Part shown: positions 1 through 10,509 of the stretch, in pieces
How the letters are laid out: every line of letters begins with the position of its first letter
How positions within the stretch are numbered: position 1 is the stretch's first letter
Assembly: GCA_037951165.1 (NCBI GenBank)
Contig: JBBDHG010000031.1
Location: 558,001-622,000 of the forward strand
Length of the DNA: 64,000 nt
From: Lophius americanus
Taxonomy: Eukaryota > Chordata > Actinopteri > Lophiiformes > Lophiidae
Direction of reading: 5' to 3'
Translations under genes and position numbers: made by a program
The notes under the pieces: model-generated
Databases searched by the model: none
The model's input: only the letters and a program-made list of their open reading frames with translations
Told to the model about the DNA's origin: nothing

Positions 1-462
1 CAGCACATTCTACCCCTCAGCTCTCAGTACAGGCACCTTTGGGTGGAGCCCTGAGAATACCATCCTGCATAGAGGTGTCACCGCGTCTGCTCAGTAATTA
101 GTGAAGCTTCTTTGCACTCACAAGCTTCAGCTCATGTTTGATGATCTGTGTTGCCAGATTTGGCTGTTCGGCTTCAAAAACATAGTCCCTCCTTCCCCCA
201 AACAGAACCTGAAGTTATAATATGATCGGACCGTAGAGATGTCAGCCAAGCGACCGCCGTTCTGAGGGGATAAAGCTGAGCCCCGCATGACAGCATGATG
301 ATGGAGAGCGGCCCGATCCCTTACTGAGCTCAGCTCTGCTACTGCTCTTATTATTATTTGAAGTAATATGACATCATACTCATCGAACTTGAGAAAGCAA
401 CTTTAAACAGAAATATGCATGGTGGCATGAAAAATGTGGTCCAACATAAACCCCTCATTATT

Positions 463-497
463 ATCCATCCATCCATCCATCCATCCCATCCATCCAT
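463..497. repeat. CCAT/ATGG tetranucleotide microsatellite
   Basis: A run of CCAT units interrupted once by an extra C. Such ATGG/CCAT runs often mark the tail of teleost retroposons, but no retroposon body was recognised next to it. Confidence 0.85.
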
Positions 498-1164
498 TCT
501 CTGCTTCTTATTGGGTGTCAGGTCACAGTGACAGCAGGCAGAGAAACCTCTTCTAGACATCCCTCATCCAGACCAGACAGGACCTGTAATTCCTCCATTC
601 AGTTCAGGATCTACATTGGGGTCTCCTCCCAGTCTGAAATGCCTGGAAAATCAGCAACTAGAGCCCCCCTGATCGGAACCACCTCCACAGGTTACTTTTG
701 ACACAAAGGAGCAGGAACTCCCTCCAGATGTCCAACCTCTGCACCTTATCTCTGAGGGGCCTTGGACACAACTGTGTTTTCGGGTCTGTGTAAACAGAAA
801 ATCTTTGTGTAAACAGGGACATCCCAGGTCCACTTCACATGTCGCTGTTGCAATTTCAGCCCAATAGCCGTGTGCAGACAGAACAAACACAAAAACAGTG
901 CTCTGTTATCTTGTTTTGTTTCTACTGCAGGATCTAAGTTTATGAACTTGTTGCCCCGTCACTGCGATCAGCGGAGATCATCTACATTTGTTGGTCAGCC
1001 ATCTTTAGTGGGGTTTACAATGAAAAATTACGCTGCCAACTACTGGCCAGGCCCACATTCAGTTTTTAGCTAATATGGTTTGGTGCTATCAAGGTCTCAT
1101 TCTCATCCAGCCTCATTCTTTTGATCTCTGCCCAGAGCTGGTGACTGGAGGTGAGGGTTGTAAC

Positions 1165-1395
1165 ATAGGCTACGTTCACACTCCCAGTCTTAATGCTCTA
1201 TTACAATTTGTTTTCATGTCTGATTTTTTTTTATTTGTGTAGCTGTTCACATTACTCTGAAAATGTGTCGTATCAAACTCTTGTATGAACAGTTCAGAGC
1301 CCTAAACTGACCCAAATGCACTAAAGAACAATAATAAAGACGTCACACGCAACACGCTGTCAGAACGGAAGCAAGATGGTATCCACTAAACTTAG
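1165..1395 (+). mobile_element. hAT-like non-autonomous repeat, partial
   Basis: The stretch begins with a motif like GCTACGTTCACAC, continues with 'cttaatgctctatta' and 'gttcacatta', and reaches 'gacgtcacacgcaacacgctgt'-like sequence. This order is familiar from a widespread teleost non-autonomous DNA transposon whose ends read as 'ctacgttcacact'. A related fragment in the opposite orientation sits at 6225-6370. The family assignment is from memory of the repeat's look and not from a search. Confidence 0.45.
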
Positions 1396-1480
1396 TTTGA
1401 ATGCTTTCGTTTGTAGTAAAAGTTTCTATAGTGATGTTTAGTGAGTTTATAGTGATGTTTTTGTGTGAAAAGCGACTCCT

Positions 1481-1516
1481 GCCAGTCAAAGTTACAGGAA
1501 TTTAACTTTGACTGGC
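1481..1516. repeat. Perfect 14-bp inverted repeat (hairpin)
   Basis: Arm 1481-1494 (gccagtcaaagtta) is the exact reverse complement of 1503-1516, with an 8-nt loop between them. It lies just right of the hAT-like fragment and could be part of the same element or a separate foldback. Confidence 0.8.
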
Positions 1517-2039
1517 TCAGATTTTTAGCGCCTTGCCTTGTGATCCAGTTATCATTGGACCAAAGCAATGTCTGCGTTACAGCTGATGGCTGTCGAACCG
1601 CCTGTCTGTTTTCATGTTCATGGTCCATTTTCCTGTCACAATTCCCTGAGATACTTCAGCTCCTTCTCGTGAGGCAGCAACACCTTTTCCGGATGACATG
1701 ATGGATCAGATTTTGATGTAAAGACTATCATACCAGCCGCCTCACCCTCACAACCACTCCAGTGCACATTGAAAATCACAGACTAATGACAACAGAACCA
1801 CATCATCTGCAAAAAGCAGAGATGTAATTCCAAGTTCACAAAATTGGACAATCACCTCAACGCCTCCTTGAGATCCTGTCCATGAAAGTAACGACCACAA
1901 TCTGTGACCAATGGAGTTCATCTCCCACTCGGAGAGTGTGTGACTTTAATGTGTTTTATTTTTGAAACTCATGACCTAAATATTGATTCATTCGCTTTAT
2001 GGTGGAGTTACTGTGAAAATAGTGAGATTATGGTGTGGT

Positions 2040-2150
2040 GTGAAGGTTGTGTAAGGAAGGGCATCCAACATGAAAAAGGATGCCAAATCAATACGCGGGC
2101 CGAGACGATCGGCTGTGGCGACCCCTAAATAAGGAACGACTGAAAATAAA
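2040..2150 (+). repeat. Dispersed teleost repeat, 3'-tail fragment
   Basis: Sequence of the form 'aaggaagggcatccaac...gccaaatcaatacg...ctgtggcgacccctaa' matches the look of a tail seen at many places in teleost genomes, ending in 'gtggcgacccctaa' followed by 'gaacgactgaaa'. The family name is not assigned. There is no coding potential. Confidence 0.5.
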
Positions 2151-4139
2151 TACTATATTTTTGAAATTGAATGTGTCTATTTTTGTGGAGATGGTTGGAG
2201 ATGCAGTGTATTTTGTACATTACGGAATGAAATAAAACAAATTAAACAATTTTCTTCCAATATGATAATGAAAGTATGAAAAATTGTGAACACAGACTTG
2301 AACCCCTCAGATTTATCTGGAGATCCACAATTCTAGTCTTTGAGAGAAGAAGTAATGGAGGGTTCACATTTTGTCTCAGGCATCCTATCTTCATTTCGAT
2401 GTTTTATTTTTATTAGATAAGATTATTTACTTACGATTCTCATGAACATGATGCTCATACATTCTGCTGTTGTGTTGTATTCATTTACTGGGGCTCCCTC
2501 AGCCCACCGATGTAAGAAACCAACATCAAAAAATCTGTGTTTTCTGTTTGCTCTGTCATAGTCAGAGTTTATCGAATACTGTAGCCAGATTTTCAAAGAT
2601 CAAGGAAGTTTTTGTATGAATTCAACACTGCATTAATAGATTATTTCAAATACTGTACTAAGTAGGGTAAATATTGGTATGAGCTATCTTAACTTACATC
2701 GACTGTCATTACGATGAAGTCTATCACCTACTCACATTAATTATGTAGAAAAATGTAGAAAATGTTGTCATCTTTACATCGGTTTAAAATTGATAATGTA
2801 TGACAAGATAAGATGAAAATAAAAAAGTATTTCTTTGAAAAGAAAGAAACCAACATCAGGGTCCTGAATAAGGAGGATTGGGGGTTTAGATTTAGACACC
2901 AGCCCTTAAAATGTGAATGCACGTATCTGCTTATAATCTTTAATTTCTTATAACAGCAGTAAGTGAATCCCTACACTGTGAAGTCTCATATTAGTGCAAT
3001 AAATACAATTTTTATGAAGTTTAATGTGTTTTTTTGTGGAGATGGATTAGGAGGCAATATATGTTGTACTTTAAAGTCAGTTGATTTGAATCAGGGCTTA
3101 AAAGATTATTGTTTGGGGCTGCTTTTCCTCAACGTTCATAATTTGATTTGGTTGTTTTTTCTCTCTAGTTTTTTGTTTAATGGCACCCTGCTTTCACTGT
3201 CTTCTATTAGAGGGAAGTTTTTTTACATTGGTCCGTCTTTCTCCTGTCAGCTTGACAGAACCTTTACATGATTTTACAGATTTGAATATACTTTGTAATT
3301 GTTAACTTTAATTTCTAATGTTATTATCTATAAATAACATTATAACATATGCCCAGTAGAGCAGAGCTATATAAATCAACTAACCTTGCCTTAAAGGCCA
3401 AAATAAGACAAATACAGTGTTTACCTTTCCATATGACTGGTTTGATATGGCAGCTAAATCTTATTAGTTTGAAAACACCGATACCTGCGGACACAGAGAT
3501 GAACCCTCTGATCTATAAATCTCCATAAAAATGGATTTCTGTTCACGTCACAAACATTTACTTTGTGCTAGATTGCATGACAACATACAAGAGTTTGTCT
3601 CGTTCAAAAACCTCCGCAGGCAGACAACCGTTAGGAGCTTTAAAGACATTACGGAATTATCCGTGAACCTGACAAATATCCTGATTTGAGTTTGAAGGTC
3701 TGGTTCTGACAGGCAGTCTGATAGATCAGGCTGCTCCGTGAAGTTTGTTGTATTTTCAAAGGGCACTAGCTTTGAACTAGCCACAACCCCAGGCTGTGTT
3801 TTGATGTGTGCAGGGTTGAGATAGTGCTGCATTCCTTGCGCCCTCTTCCACGTGTACATCATTGCGTGTGTAATATGCATCGATACACAATCTGGCAGCG
3901 TGTCACTGTGCGTTGTCACTACACCGGACTGTAAGACAAGGATAAGACAGACCTAAAATTACATCCACATGAATGCATGACTACTCAAATTAGACCTCCA
4001 GCACACTGGTTACCCTGGTCCCTGAGCATTTTGATGTGTGTGTGTTTCAGAGTCATTATCATGGCAGTACACTTACAATTCTCTGTTATCACATGTATCA
4101 CATTTTATAAATTACAGTTTTTGAGAGAGCTTTACCCAC

Positions 4140-4787
4140 CAGACCATTCTTGATCAGGTCAGCCCACATGCTGGTGCCATCTCCTCCTCTCATCAGCACG
4201 TTGTAGATGAAAAAGTAGGTGCCGGGAATCTTGCAGGTGAACTTCCCAGTCGCTCCCTCATAGTTGCCACCAATATTCGTCACCACATCGTCAAAACGTA
4301 GAATATCGTAGCCTTCTTGGGGATTTCGTAGTCCTGCGTAAAATGCTACCCGCGGCGTTGTGTTGTAGGTGGTTGTGCTAACGGCCCCTTTGCCTCCTAA
4401 ACCTAGAATCCCTGTCCTTACAACGTCCACACCATCTCCTGGGGGTCCCTGGGGTCCTGGTGGGCCTGGCTCTCCACGTGGCCCCGGGGGTCCAGTCTTA
4501 CCCGGACGTCCTGGTTTACCTTGTGATCCATGAGCACTGTAAGTAGGGAGCGCTGGGCCGATGCTGTGGTCACTCACATCGCTATCCTTGTCCACCTGCA
4601 AGTCTGTGGTTGCTGAATCCGTCCCTGCGTTCTCACCTGTACCTGTGGTGCCCGGGCTGGGGAAGGGGTCACAAACCATACGGCATGTACCCAGCATCTC
4701 ATAGTGGTTGGTGCTGTCATCTATGCCACCTGTGCCAACGGAGCTGACCAGCACCGGAATGATCACCACCAGCACCAGGACCAGCAT
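4140..4787 (-). CDS. C1q-like protein (C1QL family, C1QL1-like), first coding exon
   Basis: C1QL proteins are secreted, assemble as trimers and higher oligomers, and act at synapses as ligands of the adhesion GPCR BAI3. The exon starts at the first in-frame ATG (4785-4787, G at -3). It encodes a hydrophobic signal peptide (about residues 1-17), the family N-terminal signature HYEMLGTCRMVCDP (28-41) with its two cysteines, a Thr/Ser/Asp-rich linker (about 43-86), eleven Gly-X-Y collagen triplets (87-119), and the front half of a globular C1q domain from about residue 134, including RVAFYAGL, FDDVVTN, GKFTC and LMRGGDGTSMWADL. Coding stops at a splice donor: either GTGGGT after 4140, in phase 0 as in the mammalian family, or GTAAAG after 4136. 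'GAVSTTTY', 'PRVAFYAGL' and 'IPGTYFF' are closest to C1QL1 as I recall it. The collagen stretch is short and the linker unusual. The last exon is not seen, so the gene is incomplete here. Confidence 0.9.
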
Positions 4788-4925
4788 GACCCCAACAGCA
4801 GCCGCCACCAGGGTCTTGCGCCCGATGCTCAGCCGGGGAACGGGCTGCGCAGCCACCGTGGAGCTCTCCGGGGTGGAAATGGTGACTGTGGGTTGGGGGA
4901 GTGCGTCCACCTGGCAAAACGCAGA

Positions 4926-5135
4926 GACGCTGAGGAGCTCAGATGGTGGAGATGTTGCCCAGGGAGAGCTGGATGGAGGAGTGGAAGAGGGAGAGGAGCA
5001 AGGGGCTCGAAGAGATTAAAGGAGAAAAGGATTGAGAGACGGAGGAGAGAGAGTGAGAGAAGAGGAAGAGGAGGAGGGAGAGAGTAAGATGGCTTGAGAG
5101 AGAGAGAAAAAGAAGCAAGGGGAGGAGAGTGAGCT
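4926..5135. repeat. Polypurine/polypyrimidine tract upstream of the C1q-like gene
   Basis: The plus strand is strongly purine-rich (gagaga, ggagga, agaggaagaggagg runs), so the minus strand, which is the coding sense of the C1q-like gene, is a long CT-rich leader directly upstream of its start. It probably lies in the 5' UTR or core promoter. Open frames across it are low-complexity Ser/Leu/Pro or Arg/Glu strings and are not genes. Confidence 0.7.
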
Positions 5136-6224
5136 CTCACCATTTGAGTCAGGGCTGAGGAGTGCACTTTCTTACTGGCAGAGGATGACATAAAGAAGGG
5201 GAGTGATACAGGGAGACCATAAGCATCATGGGTTCATGTCAGATGATCAAGATACAGATGTAGAAAAAGATTTGAGGATACAGACGAAGGATTTTGTCAA
5301 AAAGCTATAAAACAAAAGTACAGTCACCGATGATAACATACACTTAATATTAGATGACAAGCAGAGCTGTTTTGAGACGTTTAATTGCCAGACGCCAAAT
5401 ATTGTCGACGGAGAGAAGGGGCAGAGGAACATGAGTTAAGAGGAAAATTCAAGAGCAAATTGGGAGCGGTTCAATGAGAAATTGAAACAAATGAAGCAGC
5501 CTGGAGACAAAATCTCAGACAGCGATCCAAACAGGTAAACCAATTCACGGAGCAAAATCTAATATCAGACAAAAATGTCAGACGGAAACATTTTCAGGTA
5601 AATAGAATAAAGTACACATGCAGAGAGACCAGACATTGCAGCACAATATGCCGCACCCATGGATGAAACTGTAGTTCGTTTATGACAAATGACCATTAAA
5701 AAACATATTAAATAACACTATTAACTTAATTTGCTTTGGAAATATTTAGGTATTGAAACTTACAGCCATCTGAAACCACAGGAAAAACTGAGGAAACAGA
5801 AAAATTTAAACTATAGAGAAAATAACATTACCTAGAACTGAAACCACAATAACTTGAAACTACTGAGAAACTAAAGCTACATAAAAATAACATTGTAAGA
5901 ATGTTACACCTGTGTCTGACAATGTCCATGTCGTCAGATATGTAATCACATTATGAATCTGGAAATGTTTTATCTCTACTTTCATCCTTCCCCTTAGGAT
6001 AACATTGTACAGCTTTAAAACTCGACAATAATACTGGCCTGATTTCCCAAATTTTTGTCCAAAATGATGGGAATATAGGGTTCAGGGGGAAAAAATCCCT
6101 CCTCATTTCTCAGCCAAAAGGACAACTTTCTTATTTGTTTGTATGTAAAAATATGAAAAAAAATTATTACAATAATAATAACAGTGAAATACTGTGATAG
6201 TGGTGGTTATTATACCTTGAAAAT

Positions 6225-6370
6225 CAAATTCTTTTGGCGTGCTCAGTGGGAGACGATTCACATGAGCACTAATCTGACCGTTCAGGACCCCGTCACATCA
6301 GCAGGAATCAGGTCTGATGTATCTGATTTAGGATCATATATGAAACAGACCCAGATCAGATCAGAAAAGT
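6225..6370 (-). mobile_element. hAT-like non-autonomous repeat, fragment
   Basis: Contains 'ctgaccgttcaggacc', 'aggtctgatgtatctgattta' and 'acagacccagatcagatcagaaaag', the look of the far end of the same teleost repeat type that starts near 1165. Only about 150 bp can be followed. Confidence 0.4.
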
Positions 6371-6479
6371 AGAGATTCCAAAAGGCACACATCTTAGTCA
6401 CCTTTTCCTGAACACGGCCAGTGATGCATAATGCAAGAAATATTAAATTCAATTTTAAAAGTTATTCAGAAGAAGTATA

Positions 6480-6790
6480 AGCTTAAGTACTATTGCTTCA
6501 CAGCAAGAAAGGTTCCGGGGTCAAATCCATTTCTAGCCTTGGGGCCTTTCTATGGGGAGTTTGAATTTCCGCACCGGTTCACTCCGGTTGCTTCAGTTGC
6601 CTCCCACAATCCTAAAACATGCAAAATAAGTGAAAAAGTGTCTCTAAATTGTCTGTAGGTGAGAAAGAGTGGGTGAATGGTGTCTCTCTCTGGTGTGTTG
6701 ATCCTGTGATGAAGTGGCAACTTGTACACATGTGAGTACACATGACCTCTTGCTCAATGTCAGCTGGGATAGGCTCCAGCCCTCCAGTGG
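6480..6790 (+). mobile_element. Teleost SINE-like retroposon copy
   Basis: In order: a B-box-like 'ggttccggggtcaaatcc', 'gggagtttgaatttcc', 'cctcccacaatcctaaaacatgc', 'tctaaattgtctgtaggtga', and the tail 'cagctgggataggctccagccc'. This order is shared by a very common teleost short retroposon. The copy is diverged, and its left end (tRNA-like A box) is not clear. Confidence 0.65.
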
Positions 6791-9599
6791 TTCTAGGATG
6801 GATATATGACCAGAGAGAAGTTTGTGTGCCTGTCTACATCTTTGATGCTGCTCTTGTCAGAAGAGATGACAACATTACTGAGACAGACACCACCAGCTCG
6901 GCTTTCAAGCTGAGTCTCTCTGATGAAAACATAAATCGGAGAGGAAAGAGAAGAACTGAACGTTCATATTAATATCTTCTATCGTCAAAAATATCAAGAT
7001 AGAATTTTTCCCAAGTGTATCACCATTGGAACCATTCTGACAAATAATGGTTAGGTAAGGAGATTCACTCACTGTATAAACATCTTTATCCCACCATCAG
7101 CTAAACAGCGCCAAACCAAACATATCAAACCAATGGATAAATCAGTCGCAAGTACTACACTGAAAATTTCAGAATGAATATCATAGATTGCTAAATTTTG
7201 TCTTTTAAGTTCTTTTAAGACTTAATTGTATTTAGAAACTTGGACGCCCTCGTGTGGGCTCTTAACATATAAGCCAATGTGTAATTTCATGACACAGTCT
7301 GACCTCAGAAACACAGATGCCTCATCTAACTCGCTCTCTCTCTTTCCTTCTCTGTAATATAGAAAAAAGAGAACAAGATGGCCGCCAAAAAAAGAAGAAA
7401 AAAGAAACAAAGAACAAAAAAAAATGACACCAAAAAAAAAACACACACATTGAGTTTTTCTATTTTAAATTAACTCTTAAATAACTTTTTTCACTACCTG
7501 TGGTTACTTCTTTCAACCAGAGGAGGGCGCCCACTGCCCACTCATACCGAGATTAAAACAAGACAGGCCGGTTTCCAAAGATTCAGACCCCACTATCTGT
7601 CCACAATAAAATGATTTTAAGAAAATATGGCCATATCAAGTCCCCACCACAATATCTTCTGTTGGGATGTTTTTTGTTAAACACCCAAGAAAAAAATGTG
7701 CCTGTCTTCATATGATTTGTGCACTGAAGAAATTCAAGATTGATGTTGTTGATGACACTTGCTGTCTGCATTACTATTTGAGGACTCTATCGAACAGTCA
7801 TTCGTACAGTAGGTGGTGATTGTGGGGTCCGCCCATCTAGAGCAGGCCGAATACCATTCAAGTGTGGACACAGGGTACTGACTAGTCAGTAACTGGAGAG
7901 CGGTGAAACAGTGGGCCATCCCTGACTTCTTTATTCAGGATCCTTGAGATGCGTTCACCCTTTTTTTTTTGGATATGCATAGACAAATGTGCAACTTCTG
8001 CCAAAAGTCATATTTACGTCATAAAACAGTTGAATTAAAATGTTTTTTAAAAAGCAGCAAAATCAACATAATGAAAGAATTCTTAACACTTTTTATTTTT
8101 CTGGAATTAAGAAAAAAAGCCCTAATAAGACCCTAATAAGTCCTATGTAAAAATGAAAGCATGTCCGCCCCCTGCATGTTTGTTTACACGAAGGCTCAAA
8201 CACAGCAACTTCCCTGATTCTTTCTTGCTGGTCCCTTCCTTTTTAGGAAACAGTCCACTGTCTTGCAATCCCTCCTGGGATTCTGTGGGAATTCCTAAGC
8301 TAGTTTGTTTATCAGATGGGAGTCAATCCTCAAATATTGTGACTTCAGGGTGCAGGGAAGTAGTTGCTCTGTTGCCAGAGGACGCTTTTGACAAAGCTCT
8401 TTCCTCATTATGTTGGTTCTGTGTCTCCCACTCAAGTATACCCTATGGTTTTTCACAAACGCTTTCCATATCACTCTTTAACTTTTTACTTTTTAAAAGC
8501 CAATGCGATGATAGATGTTCAGTTCAATCGTTTCTAGGACCACATGGGAAAAATGGCCTTTATTCAGGAACACAGGATGAAAATAAAAACAATCACAACA
8601 CTAGTACAGATATAAATGACATTTACAGTAATAGAAAATACACACACAAAAAAAAGACCAATTGTTTTCTGAGCATAGAATAACAGAACATATAACAACA
8701 TATGCAATTTCTGAATAGTTAAAATTAGATGTGCAATCTTGTGTTTTATGTACAAACTAAGCAGAGATAACCTCACAGGAAACAATTTAGCTCTACCTGT
8801 TGAACTGAATATTTAACCCTTAATATGTTTGTGTTGATAATTAGTATCATGGTATTTATTTGATTTAAAAAAATTAATGAAAGAAAAAAAAATATATATA
8901 TATACCCGGTAAAATATCTGAATTCCTGTTAAGGAATAATAAAGGTCTTGAAAGAACATGATAGACACCAAAAAATTATGCTGAATTACATCTAGTATAA
9001 AATATTATATTCATAGTTCAATGCAGATTTTTTCCAGCCCTTGCACAATTTTCCTTTTATGTCCCTTCCAAAAGGACATGAAAGTGACGGCACTGAATCA
9101 TGTTGACCCTGAGTCAATTCTGCACATCACTGCACAAAAAGGGGAGGCGTTATGGGGTCACAGTTATTTGGCCCCTGAGATGTTGATGGAGGTAGTAACA
9201 GAGATGCAACTGACATCTATGCAAACACAAAGTGTAAAGGCAAAACTGGGCTGTGATTCATTGCCGAAGTATTGTCTTTGTTGCTCACATCAACTGAAAA
9301 TTTCTTCAGATTGGGGGAAAAAAGCACAAAATCTGGAAGTGTTTTTCCCTCCAAACAGCCGACAAGATCAGCTGCCATGTTACAATGAAGGACAAAAATC
9401 TTTTAAACATCCGATCAATTCATGGCTTACGTAATGCAGAAACAAAATAAAAAGTATACAAAATAGAAAACCTACCTCCCTTTTCCCATCCCTCTAATCC
9501 ATCAAACTACCTGAGCCTACCCTCAGTCCGGCAAAAGGAAGGTACTACTATCCACATTTGGATAGAAAAACACTGCAATCTAGAAGACTACACAAATAG

Positions 9600-9830
9600 T
9601 ACCTAATTGTAGTGGTTAGCACAGTTACATCCCAGCAACATACGTTTAGGTCCAAATCTACATCTGGACTTCGGGCCTTTCTCCAGTGGGTTTGCACATT
9701 CTTCACTCGGGATACCTTGGCTTTGAACTTGAGTTAAAAAACATGTAATTTAAGTCGAATGGGGAGTCTAAATTGCCCATCTGTGTGAATAGCTAATGGT
9801 TACTGAGGGATGAGAAACAAATCATATTTA
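9600..9830 (+). mobile_element. Teleost SINE-like retroposon copy, more diverged
   Basis: Begins with an A-box-like 'gtagtggttagcacagtta' and a B-box-like 'ggtccaaatct', then 'cgggcctttctccagtgggtttgcacattc', and later 'gtctaaattgcccatctgtgtga'. It follows the same block order as the copy at 6480-6790, but the tail block is missing. Confidence 0.55.
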
Positions 9831-10119
9831 ATGATCTCTTATGGATATATGTTGGGAAACAATTTGGAGTCCATCGGGATAATCCTTGTCTATCCTAATT
9901 TTAGAGGGGTCAGCATTCTGATCCCCTCAAGATCCTGCCTAAATTTTGCTCTGGATCAGGCTAAAGCCTGTTTCACTAGATATTTTACTGTTGGAATCTA
10001 CTCCTCACTAACTGTAGACACATATTTCCCTTTTAAGGTCATGAGAATCTATTACGTAATTGAGGCAGAACTCGGATCTCCTGCAAACCATGTTGAGATG
10101 GGAGCTGAAACTAGAGCGA

Positions 10120-10341
10120 CATATCTATCACCCAATAGGCTTCTCGGAGATTGACCATCTTGCTCGTGATTGGTCAATGGGCGGAGCTGTGTATATGACG
10201 TTGAGGCGGCTCGCGCTCACTCTCTCTGGCAGTTTACGTTGATGGGAGTAGTGAAGGTTGAAACTGTCCCATAGAAAAGGGTTGTTAAAACGTGAGATTT
10301 TACCTTTTTCTTCCCTTGGATAGTGCCCTGAAGTTGCCACC
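10120..10341 (+). promoter_or_regulatory. vcl: Vinculin promoter and 5' leader
   Basis: Upstream of the vinculin ATG lie an inverted CCAAT box (ATTGG, 10169-10173), a GC box (GGGCGG, 10179-10184), a weak TATA-like 'gtatatga' (10191-10198) and a CRE half-site TGACG (10196-10200). The transcription start is not determined. The leader ends in 'gttgccaccatg', which is a near-ideal vertebrate start context. No canonical CArG box was found in this segment. Confidence 0.6.
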
Positions 10342-10509
10342 ATGCCGGTTTTCCACACAAGAACGATAGAAAGTATCCTGGAGCCGGTGGCTCAGCAGAT
10401 ATCCCATCTGGTGATAATGCACGAAGAAGGTGAAGTTGACGGGAAAGCTATCCCGGACCTGACCGGACCGGTGGCCGCCGTTCAGGCGGCTGTGAGCAAT
10501 CTCGTCCGA
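10342..10509 (+). CDS. vcl: vinculin exon 1 (residues 1-56)
   Basis: Encodes MPVFHTRTIESILEPVAQQI onward, the start of talin-binding head domain D1. It ends in phase 0 at a GTGAGT donor. The start sits in a gccaccATG context. Confidence 0.97.

Larger units (their letters stand above)
1..4139. other. Flank or intron of the C1q-like gene, no coding exon seen
   Basis: I see no conserved coding exon here on either strand. The missing second exon of the C1q-like gene (end of the C1q domain) should lie on the minus strand to the left of 4140, but no stretch resembling it was recognised, so either this region is intron and the exon lies before base 1, or it was missed by eye. The stretch holds a CCAT microsatellite, a hAT-like repeat, a short perfect hairpin and a dispersed repeat near 2100, each listed separately. 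The remaining open frames are short and lack family features. Confidence 0.5.
5188..10100. other. Intergenic space between divergent C1q-like and vinculin genes
   Basis: No exon was recognised. It contains worn repeats (6225-6370, 6480-6790, 9600-9830), an A-rich stretch near 7370-7450 and a short TA run near 8890. Two open frames on the plus strand (8153-8683, 176 codons; 9021-9434, 137 codons) lack any family motif and are treated as chance. Because the two genes point away from each other, the region probably holds upstream regulatory DNA for both. Confidence 0.6.

Noticed and set aside
3548..3919. Minus-strand open frame of 123 codons, candidate second exon of the C1q-like gene
   Set aside because: None of the expected C-terminal C1q features (such as NYDYASN or SGFIIY patterns) appear in it.
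4788..4910. N-terminal extension of the C1q-like protein starting at 4910 (41 extra residues)
   Set aside because: The codon at 4908-4910 is GTG, not ATG; the first in-frame ATG is 4785-4787 and begins a typical C1QL signal peptide. An acceptor-like 'ttttgccag' precedes 4910, so an upstream exon is not fully excluded.
4829..5191. Open frames on both strands across the CT/GA-rich leader
   Set aside because: Low-complexity composition from the polypurine tract, with no conserved motif.
8153..8683. Plus-strand open frame of 176 codons
   Set aside because: No family motif, low-complexity end, no splice context, and it lies between divergent genes; chance length is plausible.
9021..9434. Plus-strand open frame of 137 codons
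   Set aside because: No recognised domain and no conservation evidence available.
10265..10280. CArG (SRF) box in the vinculin leader
   Set aside because: 'ccatagaaaagg' has two extra bases and an internal G, so it does not fit CC(A/T)6GG.
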